Shown piece after piece: positions 23,951 to 37,800 of a DNA stretch of 64,000 nt. Numbering within the stretch: position 1 is the stretch's first letter; the number at the start of each line of letters is the position of its first letter. Position numbers and translations under genes: made by a program. The stretch is from NCBI GenBank assembly GCA_025506515.1, contig CM046453.1:5859410-5923409 (forward strand). Reading direction: 5' to 3'. A model generated the notes under the pieces. That model was not told the origin of the DNA. It made no database searches and saw nothing but the letters and a program-made list of their open reading frames with translations. Source of the stretch: Flaveria trinervia. Taxonomy: Eukaryota; Streptophyta; Magnoliopsida; Asterales; Asteraceae.

Positions 23951-23951
23951 C

Positions 23952-24009
23952 GGCCCAACTGTATTCACCGTACGTTGTGAAAGTATAATAAATAACTCCT
24001 AAAACCCTA
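23952..24009 (+). promoter_or_regulatory. MDN1 core promoter: site II box, TATA-like box, telo box
   Basis: A site II-type box GGCCCA (23952-23957), a TATA-like TATAATAAATA (starting 23984) and a telo box AAACCCTA (24002-24009) lie within 60 bp. They end 236 bases before the chosen MDN1 start codon. Site II plus telo box is the known arrangement in promoters of plant ribosomal-protein and ribosome-biogenesis genes. Here it fits the function of the downstream gene. The transcription start is not determined. Confidence 0.55.
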
Positions 24010-24244
24010 CCCTCTGTCGTCACCAAAAAACCGCCATAATAATATTATTGTTTATCGCAGTTAACGTACAAGAACCTTTCCGGCTTTCCCTTCGATAATC
24101 GCTTCTGTAACACAGGTTAGGTTTTGTTTTGATCAACTCTTGGTTGTTATCACATGCTCAGGCTCTGTGATTTACATCCATTGAACAAAAAAGGGTCTAA
24201 AATTTGAATTCTATGTTGAAGGGGGTTCAATTTGACGTAGGAAG

Positions 24245-25831
24245 ATGGCGATTGACGGGAGTTTTTGCATTCAATACGAGCTTCAAAGGTTTCTTCTTCG
24301 GTGTCCCAAGCTTGCAGCTGCTCCTCAGTTAGCCGAACTAGCCAAAAAGGTACTGATGATTGAGGATAATTATCATATAACATTCGATCCTTTATGGTTT
24401 GGGGGGGAGTTGGAATGCTAACTCTGCTTCATGTATGATTTAGGGGAAGAATGTGACGGAGGATGAACTGGTAGATGGGGTAGCGGAGTTGCTTTTGCAT
24501 CCAATGTATACAATTACAGTAGTGGGATGCTTTCGTCCCATTGCTCGGCAGATCGTTGATCGGGTCGTGGCTATGCTACATTTGGTGCCTGATCTCACAT
24601 CAGACTCCATCATCCAATCGATGTAGAAGCCACATTGTTTGACGGTGAAGAAGTTGTTTGTGGTGTTATTAACTTGTATGTCAAGCATGGGGGCGGTCTC
24701 AGACTTCACGAGCTTTCGTGTTTAGCGTTTTCGAGAGCACTTGATTTGGTATCCGATTTAGCCGAGTAAGCTCACTTACATATTCATCATATCAGGGAAA
24801 CTGATGCTCTTTTTGCTATGTTTTTTACTTATAGTTCTGTTTTCTTAGAAATTTTGTATAGCAAGATTGTGCTGGAAAGCTCCAGGGAGACCTTTTCTTT
24901 TTTCTACACACACACACACACACACGCATACATACATATTTATGTTTCATATTTCAACTGTAGTTCTATATACAATTCGTCTGCATTCGAGTAGATACGA
25001 TAAAAGGGAAAGCTTTTTAGTTATATTCTTAACTTCTATTTACTTAGTCATGGATTCACCTTCTCTATTTGATTACGGGAATGCCTTTCCACTAGTTTTC
25101 TTACATATAAATCTTGTGTTAGGTCCGTAAGGGATTACTTCAAATTTGCGCCACCGCCCTTTAAAAGGATTACAGGGAAGGAATCGATGTCCCAGTTATT
25201 GGTGATGCAGGTACATACATCTTTTTGAAATTATGAAAGCAATATATATATATATGTTTAAGGACCTGTGGGAATTGCTTTTGCTCATTCGACAAATTTT
25301 AACCTGGTTGTGTTTCTGGCTTTTATCAGGGAGCTCCTTTACTGAATGCTATGCGAGTATCATACCGTCTTCTTCTAGCAGAACCTGACTCTTTTTCTAG
25401 GCTATGGGATTGGTCCTGTTTTTTGGGCCTTGTACAGGAGATCACCGGTTTTGATGGGGGAAAGTCAAAGGTTTTGATGGACATAAGATGGTGTGGCGTG
25501 CAAATATTAACTATGGTTTTGAAGATGAGTGACCGGATGACACTTTCTGACTTCGGGTTTGATGATGAAGTAGCATTTGAGTGTTTACTGCGGTTAGTTT
25601 TTCCAATCTATTGCTTAATTTTTCATGTTCCCACTCTTATCATTAATTTTATTGTATTGATGATTTTGTGTTTGATACCATTTTCAGATGGAAGGAATAT
25701 CTTCAGGATGTGTCCTTGGAGAAAGCTGGCTGGTATCTTGAATCATTCAGGGAAAGCAGATTGTGTTCTTCTAAAGAAGACATAAGTTTGGGCCGTGAGA
25801 CACCAAATTTGAGCAACATGGACACAATATG
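24245..25831 (+). other. MDN1: MDN1 N-terminal region (exons 1-5)
   Basis: Exons are 24245-24349, 24444-24765, 25123-25210, 25330-25592 and 25688-25831. They encode the helical N-terminal region that docks on the pre-ribosome, starting MAIDGSFCIQYELQRFLL. In exon 2 the frame shifts near 24621-24624: an in-frame TAG at 24624 is avoided if one base is missing there, after which LYVKHGGGLRLHELSCLAFS reads on in the expected way. Exon 3 contains FKFAPPPFKRI. Confidence 0.85.
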
Positions 25832-28800
25832 GTATTACTTTCAGTAATTTATGTTCAAAACAATGGATGGCTGATAACATGTTTCTAGTCACGTTTTAGG
25901 CTATTGAAGTTTTATTAATGTTGTCTTAGGGATAGTGGTAAAAATGGAAGACCTTTTGTGTTAACATCTGCTGTGAAGAAAAGTTTTGAGATGGTATGGT
26001 TGGCGGTGAGTCAAAGGTGGCCTGTCCTTCTTTATGGTCCAGCTGGAGCAGGCAAAACTGCTCTTATTAGCAAGTTAGCCCATATTCAAGGGAGTCAAGG
26101 TATGCTTTCTTTTGAATTTAATTGGCATGAAAAAAGATACGTATTACTTACTCTGTAATATAGTTATCTATTTCAACTCTCAACACAACCAAGCATTGTA
26201 TTACTAGTGTCTTTGTTCATCTCTTGGATGATAAATTTAACAAAGTTGGAGCCTTTATTCTGTAAACTAAACTTTTGGTTATGTGTAATTACTACGTCAA
26301 ATTGTAACGGCCTAACGGGTCACATGTGCCATAGTAGGTTTAGGAAGCCGATGTATAAAGGTAGTTATTTGGCAGTTGTCAAATTGAAGGGTCACAACGG
26401 TAGGATTCACCTTTTCATCCCCTATGAATATCGTGTATGTGGGTCATTTGTTAAGTAATTGTTTAGTATGTTTGTGTGTGTTTATAAAACTCTCTCAATC
26501 AACATATCATAAAGAATCTTTTTAAGTAGTTTAGTTTGTTTAACACCCTCTGATACCTACAATCTTCATCAAAGCAACAGATTTATTTTGCTTTGTAATG
26601 AATTTCTTTAGTTCTTTATAATGCTGTATACATGCTATTGACCTATATATATGCTTCAAGCTCAGGGCTTATTGTATGTTGATATGTTTTCATACAGTAT
26701 TTGAATTGCTTCTCACAGCTTCTTGCAATATTGATTTTATATGTGATATATTTTCCCTGCCAGTTCTATCAATTCACATGGACGAGCAAATTGATGGAAA
26801 AACACTAATTGGGAGTTACGTATGTGCCGAACAACCGGGTGAATTTAGGTGGCAGCCTGGTTCCCTTACTCAGGTTGGTCATTCTCTTTTTTTGTTTATT
26901 AATTTGTTTTTGATTGCCTGTCAATTTCTCTAGTCTTGATCATGATCTTTTTTTGCACAGGCTATCCTTAATGGACTTTGGGTTGTTTTTGAGGACATTG
27001 ATAAAGCTCCTGCAGATGTACAATCCATTTTGTTACCTTTGCTAGAGGGTTCTAGCTCTTTTGTAACTGGCCATGGAGAGGTACTATTCCCATGATTTAA
27101 GGTTTTGGATATCATTTGCATCTTTGTAATGATAGATAAACCTTTAAAATGGGTATTTTCAAGGTTCCATTTTATTTGTAAATTTTTTTATTTACACGCC
27201 TACACGGAGGACTAGTTAAGAGATGCATTTCGAATTATTATTTACTGTTTTGCAGGCAGTTAGGGTTAGTGAAAAATTTCGGCTTTTTTCTACAGTATCC
27301 AGCTCAAGGTTAGATGCATTCACTATGACAACAGGTCTGGATCACATCTTTAAAGAAAGAATATCATCATTTAAATTTCAGAATGGGTAAATGTTAAATA
27401 CTATTAAAATCTAAGCTCTTGTGACAATTTCATTTTTATATTTAGCTAGCAACTCCCTTGGTGCATTGTGGAGGAGAGTGATGGTGGGCTCCCCATGTAG
27501 AAATGACTTGCTAAGTATTGTGAAAGCATGGTACCCGGAGTTGGTTTCTCTATATGGAAAACTTATAGGTATCATGATAAATAATGTATTTTGGGAGATG
27601 TTTTTTCATCCTTGTTGCCATGGAACGGCAATGTAATACGATTTTTAACATTCTTGCAGAAACCTTTGAAAAGGTTAACCAGCTAGCTGGCTATCAGCTT
27701 GGAACATTTGTTACCTTTTCATCTGCTGGCAGGTTTTCATTGAGGTATTAATTGAACCATGTTATGTGACAATTCTGATCATTTGCATATGGAATTAGGT
27801 CGACAGTCGTCTAAACTGCACTATTAATTCATGTAACTTTTTAATAGGTGTCTTCAATTGTTTTTTAATTTAAAGTTTTTATTATCATTGGCAGACTAAT
27901 TGTTTTCTACTCGTACTAAAAGTTCCTGTTTTGTCTTGCACTTCTACCCAACTTGCCCATGCCATCTCTATAGATGATCGTCTCATGTGATATCATTCTG
28001 TACTGGCAGGGATCTTTTAAAGTTGTGCAAGAGGATTGTTGGTTTGGGTTATTCTTTTGCAGGGGATATTTGTCAGCTGATCTAGCTAAGTGCATCTATC
28101 AAGAGGTTTTGATATTATTATATTTTATCTTTTCTCTGGTGATTATATTGTAAAAACATGGATTGTATAAGATTGTGTTTTGCAGGCTGTAGATGTTTTC
28201 GCAACCTCTTCAAGCTCAGTAGAAATGCGGTTAAGAATAACGAGAGTTATTAGAGATTTGGGGAAAACCGATTTCAAGTGCCAATACATTATTTCCTGTT
28301 GATAAACCTCTTGTTAAGGTTTATTTCTCTAACAAAAATATATTTCTGCACCAGAATGTGTAATTATTTTTCTCAAGCAAATTATATACACGCAGGATTT
28401 GCAGTCCGAGGTGCATATTGGACGAGTAGCTCTTCAGAGAACAGGAAAACCTGTAGGTTACCATTGGATTTTTTTATTTTATTTTTTATATTTTAAAGAA
28501 TTTTTCTATAATGTTTTTTTTTGCTTCTGTTCTAATTTTACTCAACTTGCTTCTAGAAATTGATCAAGTCATTTGTTGAGACTTACTCTTCACTCTATAT
28601 ATTGGAAAGAATTGCTGGATCTGTCAAGTATAACGAGCCTGTTCTTTTGGTTGGTGAAACTGGTACCGGAAAGACAACTATGGTACAGAATCTGGCTGCA
28701 AGAATTGGTCAGAAACTGACAGTTTTGGTATGTTTTAGAACAGAAAATGGGTTAAATTGTAGGATAATGGACAGGTTGGGTCAACTTTGTTTTTCTAGTA

Positions 28801-31800
28801 CGGGACTACGGGTCCAAACAGATGGGATGGGGTCGAGCTTTAGCACTTTTGTCCATATATTTTAGTTTCTTATTAAATGTATTAGTTAAGTTGTAAAACT
28901 ATATTGACAAAATATAAATCTATTTGTTCACATATTGCATAGTGATTCAGGAGGGTTCAAGTGTCTGAAAATACTTTGGGTGACTTCTTCCAGTTTGGCC
29001 TTCAGTAAAGTTGTACTTTTATGACCCGAGATATTTAAAACAACCTAAATTGACCCGTTTAGGGAAATGGGTCAAAAGTGCAGCCGTGGTATTGGATGAA
29101 TGAAATAGTATCATAATGAAAAAAAATAGTTTTCTCCATAGTATGATATAGTCTGGCTAAATAATATGTTGCAGAACTTGAGCCAGCAAAGTGATGCTGC
29201 GGATCTGTTGGGAGGTTTTAAACCTATGAATGCACAGTTTTTATGCCTTCCTCTGTATAAGGATTTTGAAACTCTATTTAGCAGAACCTTCTCTTTAAAG
29301 GTATGATTTGTGTTTGACATTTTGAGATATTTTTTATACGTACGAGTTTTCGTTAAATATTCGTTTTTGATTATATGCAGGATAATGAGAAGTTTCTTGC
29401 CATCTTAAGAAAGTTTGTTAGTGATAAAAAGTGGAACAGGCTACTTAATGGTCTTCAGAAGGGCGTCTGTAAAGTGGTTGAAATTGGAAGAAAGACGCCA
29501 GGTGGAAAAAGAAAACGACCTTTAAGTGAAGAGTTGATAAAAAAATGGGACAATTTTTCATTAAGGCTTGATGCAGCTCAATCACAGATCAGTTCTTCAG
29601 ATGGGATGATATTTTCGTTTGTAGAGGGTGTTTTTATAACAGCATTAAAGAAAGGTGAATGGATATTACTAGATGAGGTTAATTTAGCACCCCCTGAAAC
29701 TCTTCAAAGAGTTATTGGTGTTCTTGAAGATGAAAGTGGATCCCTTTGTTTAGCAGAAAGAGGAGACATGGATTATATATCTAGAAACCCTAATTTCCGG
29801 ATTTTTGCTTGTATGAATCCTGCAACGGATGCAGGTAAACGGGATCTTCCATTGTCGCTAAGAAGCCGTTTTACAGAGTATTTTATGGATGATGTGTTGG
29901 AAGACAAAGATTTAGAACTTTTTATTAACGAGTTTATGGGAGCAGACCTTTCAGTTAAAGAAAGGACCAGCAAAGTCTTGAACTTTTATAAGGCTGCAAA
30001 GAAAGAATCAGAAGAGAGGCTGCAGGATGGGGCTAATCAAAAGCCCCAGTACAGTTTAAGGTCGCTTTATCGTGCCCTAGAATATACAAAGAAGGCGAGA
30101 AAAAAGTTTGATTTTTCGAATGCTATTTATGATGGATTTTCAATGTTTTTTCTTACTATGTTAGATTCTCATAGTGCCAAGTTAATGAACATGTTAATTG
30201 TGAAGTACCTATTGGATGGAAAAGCGGTTCCTCATGTTTCGTTTGATAAGTACATTAAGGTCCCAAAGGACTTCAAATCTAATGACTTTGTGGACAACTA
30301 TCAATTGACTGACAGTGTTAAGAGGCAGCTTAGTAATCTGGGACGTGCTATATTTGTAGGAAAATATCCGGTTCTGTTACAGGGGCCTACATCTAGTGGA
30401 AAGACTAGTCTTGTTCAGTATCTTGCTGCAATAACTAACCATGAATTTGTACGGATTAATAATCACGAACACACTGATTTACAAGAATATTTGGGTTCCT
30501 ACATAACTGATTCCTCTGGAAAACTTGTTTTTCAAGAAGGTGTGCTGGTTAAAGCGGTTAGACATGGGTATTGGATTGTTCTTGATGAGCTTAATTTGGC
30601 TCCATCTGATGTTTTGGAAGCATTAAATAGATTGCTGGATGATAACCGAGAACTTTATGTTCCTGAATTATGTGAAACAATTCATGCACATAAAGATTTT
30701 ATGCTGTTTGCCACTCAGAATCCGCCGACTATTTACAGCGGACGAAAGTTGCTTTCTAGAGCCTTTCGGAATCGGTTTGTTGAGATCCAAGTGGATGAAA
30801 TTCCAGAAAATGAATTGAATACAATTTTGGAGAAACGTTGTAAAATTGCGCCTACGTATGCAAAGAAAATGATTGATGTCATGAAGGATTTGCAGCTACA
30901 TAGGCAGAGTAGTAAGGTTTTTGCTGGAAAGCATGGGTTTATTACCCCTCGTGACTTGTTTCGGTGGGCTAATAGGTACAGGATGTTTGGAAAATCATAT
31001 GAAGATTTAGGACGTGATGGGTATTATTTGTTGGCTGAAAGACTGCGTGATGATGAAGAGAAGAAAGTTGTTCAAAAAGTTTTGGAGAAGCATCTAAGAA
31101 TTAAACTTTCAAGAAGTCTTATGCACAAAGAGGTAACATCTCATACATTGCTGTCTACCCTTTGAATCACAAGAATATTAGTGATACTCTTATACCAATG
31201 TACAAATAAACAATGATTTGATGTAAAAATCTAGGGTGTTTGTTAATTTACATTATTTTGACATGCTCATTGTTGGATTTGGTATAAGTGAACCTGGATA
31301 TGTACCTGAATGGCCTATAAAGTATTTTCACCATATGTTTGGCATTAATAAAAATGTTGGCGGGCTCTACAATTCTACAAACATCATCTCTTATGGTAGT
31401 TATTCTGCTGAACTTTTTTATTGTGAAACATAGGGAAATGCAGATGGGGATGCAGCTCTAAAGTTGAAAAAATCGATGGTTGCTTCTGGTGGTCTTGGAA
31501 GGCATGCTCATTATAATATTTTTTATGTTTATTTTTTTTGTTTCTTCTAACGGCCTTTTTCTTTGTAACACAGGGTGTTTTGGACTGAGAGTCTGTTGCG
31601 GTTATACTTTCTTGTTGAACGGTGTTATAGGTTACGTGAACCAGTGCTTCTGGTTGGAGAAACTGGGGGTGGTAAGACAACAGTATGCCAGTTGCTGAGC
31701 ATTGCCTTGGGGTCCAAGTTACACATCTTGAATTGCCATCAATACACAGAAACTTCTGATTTTCTTGGGGTGCGTCTCAACTTCTCTTTATTGTTGAATT

Positions 31801-34800
31801 TACATAACAACCTATAATCATGTATGCATGGATCTGTTGGCTTATGATCTTGTAGGCCAAGACAAACGAAAGTTCTCTCAACAAAATAATTAATTGAATA
31901 AATAATAATTGACAAGATGCAATGACGTCAAGTTTAGAATCCTTATTATATAATATGCAGCGACGCGTTTGTTGCATATCCACTTGTTGGTTTAAATAGC
32001 TTACTGGCAGGTATCAAATGTATTTTTGCTAACTTTTTGTGATATGATAGGGATTCTATCCTGTTCGAGATAGATCAGAACTAGCTTTGGATTTTAAAAC
32101 TTTGTGTGCGCAATTGCTTCAGTCAAAACCTCTGAAGAACTTCCCACATGATGCTGTAAGTTTTTTCCTTACATTTATTTTGTTGCACTATGTCTGTTGG
32201 CCCTTAATGTTGCACTTATTTTATAGCAGAATATTTCACTAGACATTAATCAAGCTTCAACTACACTTGATCAAGTGAAAAAAATTATAAAATGCTACAG
32301 AGAAGGACAAGTCCTACATGCTGAAGTCACCCCTGATGAAATCGATCATGCTGAAGAAACTACACGACGACTCTCTCTCCTTTATAGAAAATGGTGCACA
32401 ATATTTAACTGGCAAGATGGTCCTCTTGTTCAAGCAATGAAAAATGGTGACCTGTTTCTTGTGGATGAAATTTCATTGGCTGATGATAGTGTTCTTGAAA
32501 GATTGAACAGTGTTTTGGAGCCTGAGAGAAGATTGGTTAGTTTTGCTTGTTGAGAAAACTTGTTAGTTCTGTTTTTTAATAAAAGTTATGTATATGGTGA
32601 AGTAAAATTTTCTTTTTGTAACAGTCTTTGGCAGAAAAAGGGGGGTCTGATCTTGAGAAAGTAACAGCACATGAGAAGTTTTTATACTTGCTACTATGAA
32701 TCCTGGTGGTGATTATGGTAAAAAGGAATTATCTCCTGCACTTCGCAACAGATTTACAGAAATATGGGTACCTCCCGTGAGTGAGTTGAACGAGCTCAAG
32801 TGTATAGCATTAGAGAAGTATGTGATGAATTTATCTCATCTCTAGAAGATTTTGAGAGTAGGTTAGGACCGTTTGGTCGATTATAAGTCTCTAATTTATG
32901 TTCTGTTTTGCAGGATCTTAAATCCTGAACTCTCTTTTGTGGCTGATGTAATGATAAATTTCTGGGAGGTATGTTTTACGTTACATATACTCGTCAAGTC
33001 TTATAATTTCTATGATTGTTGTTACTTTCTAATATATAGTTTATGGCGGTATGCATTCGGCTGTTTGCAGTGGTTCAATCGATTACAAACGGGAAGAATG
33101 CTTACAGTTAGAGATCTTTTGTCTTGGATAGATTTTATCAATGTGACTGAGAACAGTTTACTTCCGGAGTTTCATTGTTGCATGGTGCATTTCTTGTCTT
33201 GCTTGATGGACTAAGCTTAGGTATGATCTCAAGTAATCATTTTAGTATCTAGTAACAAGTATTTTATTATTTGCAATTTTTTCCTTTAATGTTTCTGGGC
33301 CTTTCTTTGAGTATCTGAATATTTGTTGCTTTTTTTTTGTATCAGGTACAGGTATTTCTAAAACGGAGGCCGAAAAATTGAGGGAAAGATGCTTGTCATT
33401 TCTTATGGAGCAATTAAAGGTACTGTTTAATTCATTTAGGCTGGTATTCTTTCTCACATTCTATATCTCTCTTAACATTTAAGCTCAGCACCATTGGTAT
33501 ATATTTTCATCATTTCTCTTTTTATTAGTCCATACATGTTTGCTGCAACAGGAAAGCAAATCGAAGTCAGTTCAGGCAAATCTTACGATGACAAATTGTA
33601 ATGGTTGGTCTGATCTTCTGAAGTCTGCTGAGGCACTGCCTAGTAATGGCATGCAGATAGACAGTTCATTTGGAATTCATCCATTTTATATTAAGAAAGG
33701 TTAGTCATTGATCATTTATTCATAGTCATATTTATGAGAAATCTGAACACATAAAATAACATAAGTTTGATGTTTTAGTTGTTACTATTATACCAGTTTT
33801 GTTACTCTTTGTTTTTCTTCCATTTAGATTCATTCTATGTTTCCAATATACTTTTATGTCTGGTATGGTTTGCTACATCCCACCCTCCACACACCCTTTC
33901 ATTGCTATACTATGGATGGAATTTTACTCGGTATGGTTGTTGTGATATATGTTACTCTAACTAGAGAGATTAACCAATACTAGTGGTAATATTAATGTTC
34001 TTTATTAATCATGTTTTAAACATATATAATTTTTGAGGCTATAAGCATACTCTTGGACTGTTATGTTATTGTTGTGTCTTAGGTAATAACCGTCTACATG
34101 CTGAAGGATTTGAGTTTCTGGCACCAACCACACGCCAAAATTCCTTACGAGTACTGCGGGCTATGCAACTTAAAAAACCTGGTACTTACTAATGATGATT
34201 TTATTGATATCTTTAGAGAAGTTTACCATGGGGGTCGGGTAGCACGTTGAAAAGAACTCTTGATAATTTGTAACTATTTTTTGTTACCTGCCGGAGAGAA
34301 AATGTAATCAGAATCAATATATTTGTTAACAATAAAGAAATCGAGATAAAATGTATCGACGTTGATCAATTTATAAGTAAATAACGGTTAAGGGGTCGAG
34401 AAAAAATGTAACTGAATTTACTTATTGTAGCACTATTTTCTTCTAAAATACTGGGTGACTTTCAACCTATTTTGAGTCCTTTCTTAAGCTAACCTTCTTG
34501 TTGCTAGTTTGAGATAAAATGTAAGCCCAATCGACTGATTCATAAGCAAAGAGGTTAAAATTGCCACATCAACACTTTACTCTCCCACAATGAGACCTTA
34601 ATCATCTCTTTCTGCTTGTTCGATTTAGTTTTATTGGAAGGAAGTCCAGGTGTTGGAAAGACGAGTCTAGTTCTTGCTCTTGGCAAATTTTCTGGACATT
34701 CTGTTGTGCGGATAAATTTATCTGAGCAGGTCACTAATATTCTGTCTTTTCTTTGATAATTTGTTACATTTTATTTTTTGTTTGTACTTGTGCTGACCAA

Positions 34801-37800
34801 TCTCACTGCTAATCTAATCAGACTGACATGATGGATTTACTGGGATCAGATTTACCTGTTGAAAGTGATGAAGGAATGCAGTTTGCTTGGTCTGATGGTA
34901 TCCTCTTGCAGGTTAAAAGGATTATTGCTGTTTAAGTTTTGTTTATCTTATAGTCGTATTTGCAAGCATGTTTAATATATTAGTTTTTTTTGCTACATTC
35001 AGGCTCTGAAAAATGGATCTTGGGTTTTGCTTGATGAACTTAATCTTGCTCCTCAATCTGTGTTGGAGGTTTGGCATTATCTTTGTATCCTTTTAATGTT
35101 TTGTTTAGTCAATTTTTTTAAACTTATTTGTACTAATATATATGTATATGTTTTTTGAAATCAGGGCTTAAATGCTATACTAGATCACCGAGCAGAAGTT
35201 TTTATCCCAGAACTGGGTCATACTTTCAAGTGCCCTTCATCATTTAGAGTTTTTGCTTGTCAAAATCCTTCTAATCAGGGTGGTGGGAGGAAAGGCCTTC
35301 CTAAATCTTTTCTCAATCGCTTTACTAAGGTCTTTACTTTAACGTTTTTTTAGACATCATATGTATTGACTAGAGGTGTCATTTTAACCCAGTCATAGTC
35401 AATATGGGATTTATATAGTATCGGTAAAGATATATAACACATTGGTAATTAAAAAAATGGTCCTAGCTGTTTTGGCCAATGCTTAAATACCCGTTGTACT
35501 ATTTTTTCTTGAATGGAAAGTAAAATACCCATTTTACCTGTCCACCTATTTTGCCATCCCTTGTATTGGGTCATTTTGTATGATTTTGTTTATATTGTTT
35601 CAGGTATATGTTGATGAATTAGTTGTGGATGACCATCTCGCCATTTGTAGATCATTGTACCCGTCTATTCCAAAGGATTTGATTTCAAAGCTTGTTAATT
35701 TTAATAAGCGTTTGTATGAAGATACAATGATAAATCATAAATTTGGACAATCTGGATCCCCATGGGAGTTTAATTTACGTGATGTTATTCGTTCGTGCCT
35801 GATGATAGAAGGTTGTGTTTCATATCTTTTATTTTAAACTTTATAAGCTCCAAATCAATGATATGCTCTTAAGTTTAAAGCTTTTGTAACATCTTGAGTT
35901 GTAAAAATGAAAAAATTGCTTCTGAATATACTCTTTTGAATATTTTCAGGGGCATTTCTGATAGTTCACATATTTTCAGCAATTTTTTTCCCCTTTAACT
36001 GGGATACATATGAAACCAATTTGAGGTTTAAATAATTTGGATGACCTATGTATACATTATCCTTATTTGTATAATTATATTTTCACTTAGTTCATCTATC
36101 CATGTTATCTTTTTCAATGCATCTCTAATAGGAAAATGTTAAATTTTTAGATGCTCCTGAATGTTTAAAAAAGGACTGCTTTCTCAACACTGTATATGTC
36201 CAGAGGATGCGTTCTTCCACTGATAGACAAGAAGTCATTAAAATATATGAACAAGAATTTGGAGTAAAACCGTCCATAAATTTATATCCAAGGGTGCAGC
36301 TTAACCGAGAATACTTGATTGTTGGCAGCACGTATGTGAAAAGGAATAATATACAGTCATCAACTGTATCTTCATGTGAGCTAAAAATACTGCCAGGTCA
36401 GCGTCAAAGTCTGGAAACTATGGCACAATGTTTGCATCATCAGTGGTTGGTCTTGTTGATTGGTCCAGCAGCTTCTGGTAAAACTTCTTTAATAAGATTA
36501 ATGTCACAGCTCACTGGAAATGTGCTAAACGAACTTAGTCTTTCCTCTGCTACTGATATATCTGAGCTACTTGGATGCTTTGAACAATATAATGCTATTC
36601 GTCATTATCGTCTTGCCATTGATCAAGTTTCCCGTTACATGAATTCATACATGTCTATTGACATGTTCAAGAAAAGGAAGAATTTGATTTCTCGTTGGCT
36701 ATCTTTCTTGTCAACTATCAGTCTTAGGTCTGCAAGCTCTGTTCCAACATCTGTTGAGAATGGGAATCAGGGAGTTTTTCGTTCTCTACCATTATTACTC
36801 GATATTATTGAGAATTTAAAATTGTTTATGGAAAACCATAGCGAGGATCTTGATAGATTGCTGAAGATTGTTACGAAGTTGCAAGATGATCAGAAGAAGC
36901 TGCTATATCCTGCAAAGTTTGAATGGGTAATGGGATTGCTTATCAAAGCTATAGAGAATGGAGAGTGGCTTGTACTTGAGAATGCTAATTTTTGCAACCC
37001 TACGGTTTGTATTTCATATTTTGTTTCTAATATTGTTTTTTCTTTCTCATAGTTACTAAAAAACATTTTTATTATGGGGCTGTGCTTCATCTCAATGGGT
37101 CATATCTAGTTAACCCTTCTGGTTCATAAGCAAGAGATGGCCCCGATTTTGACCTGTTACCCTACCTGCCTGTGTCACGTCCTTTAATATCTTACGAGTT
37201 TTTATTATTGTTTATTATTATTTTTTGTAATATTGCAAGCTGCTCAGTTCTCATTTTGTATTTCTCTTTCTGTAGGTTCTTGATAGGATCAATTCTCTAG
37301 TTGAGCAATCTGGTTCAATAACGGTTAATGAATGTGGGACCCTAGAAGGAAAGCCAATGGTCCTCCGGCCTCACCCACAATTCAGAATGTTTCTCACGGT
37401 TAACCCAACCTATGGTGAAGTGTCAAGAGCCATGAGAAATAGAGGTGTTGAAATTTATATGAGTCAGCCTTACGGTTCAATTGGTCCGATTGATGATGAG
37501 AATGAACTCAAAGATGTTAAAAGATTTCTTGCACTTTCAAATATACCTGCTGAAATTTTTGTTCATGCGATGGCTAAGGCTCATCTTGAGGTTAAAAAAT
37601 TAGGGTTGCAGCATGATGTCAGCATTTCAAACCTTGAGCTTATGAGGTGGGTTCAGCTATTTCAACGACTTCTTACAAATGGAAATCAGGCACTGTGGAG
37701 CTTGCAAATTAGCTTTGAGCATACATATATTTCCTCCTTAGGGCACTTGGTGGGAAAAGATATCATCAATGAAGTGGTTGGTTCTTACTTATCAATGGAT

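Noticed and set aside
24355..24440. Possible C/D snoRNA (TGATGA-like box) in MDN1 intron 1
   Set aside because: A TGATGATTGA stretch follows the donor, but no D box with a terminal stem could be found at a sensible distance.
28728..29174. A MITE in MDN1 intron 15 based on GGGTCAA/TTGACCC words
   Set aside because: The words are short and scattered, and no terminal inverted repeat with a target-site duplication could be defined.
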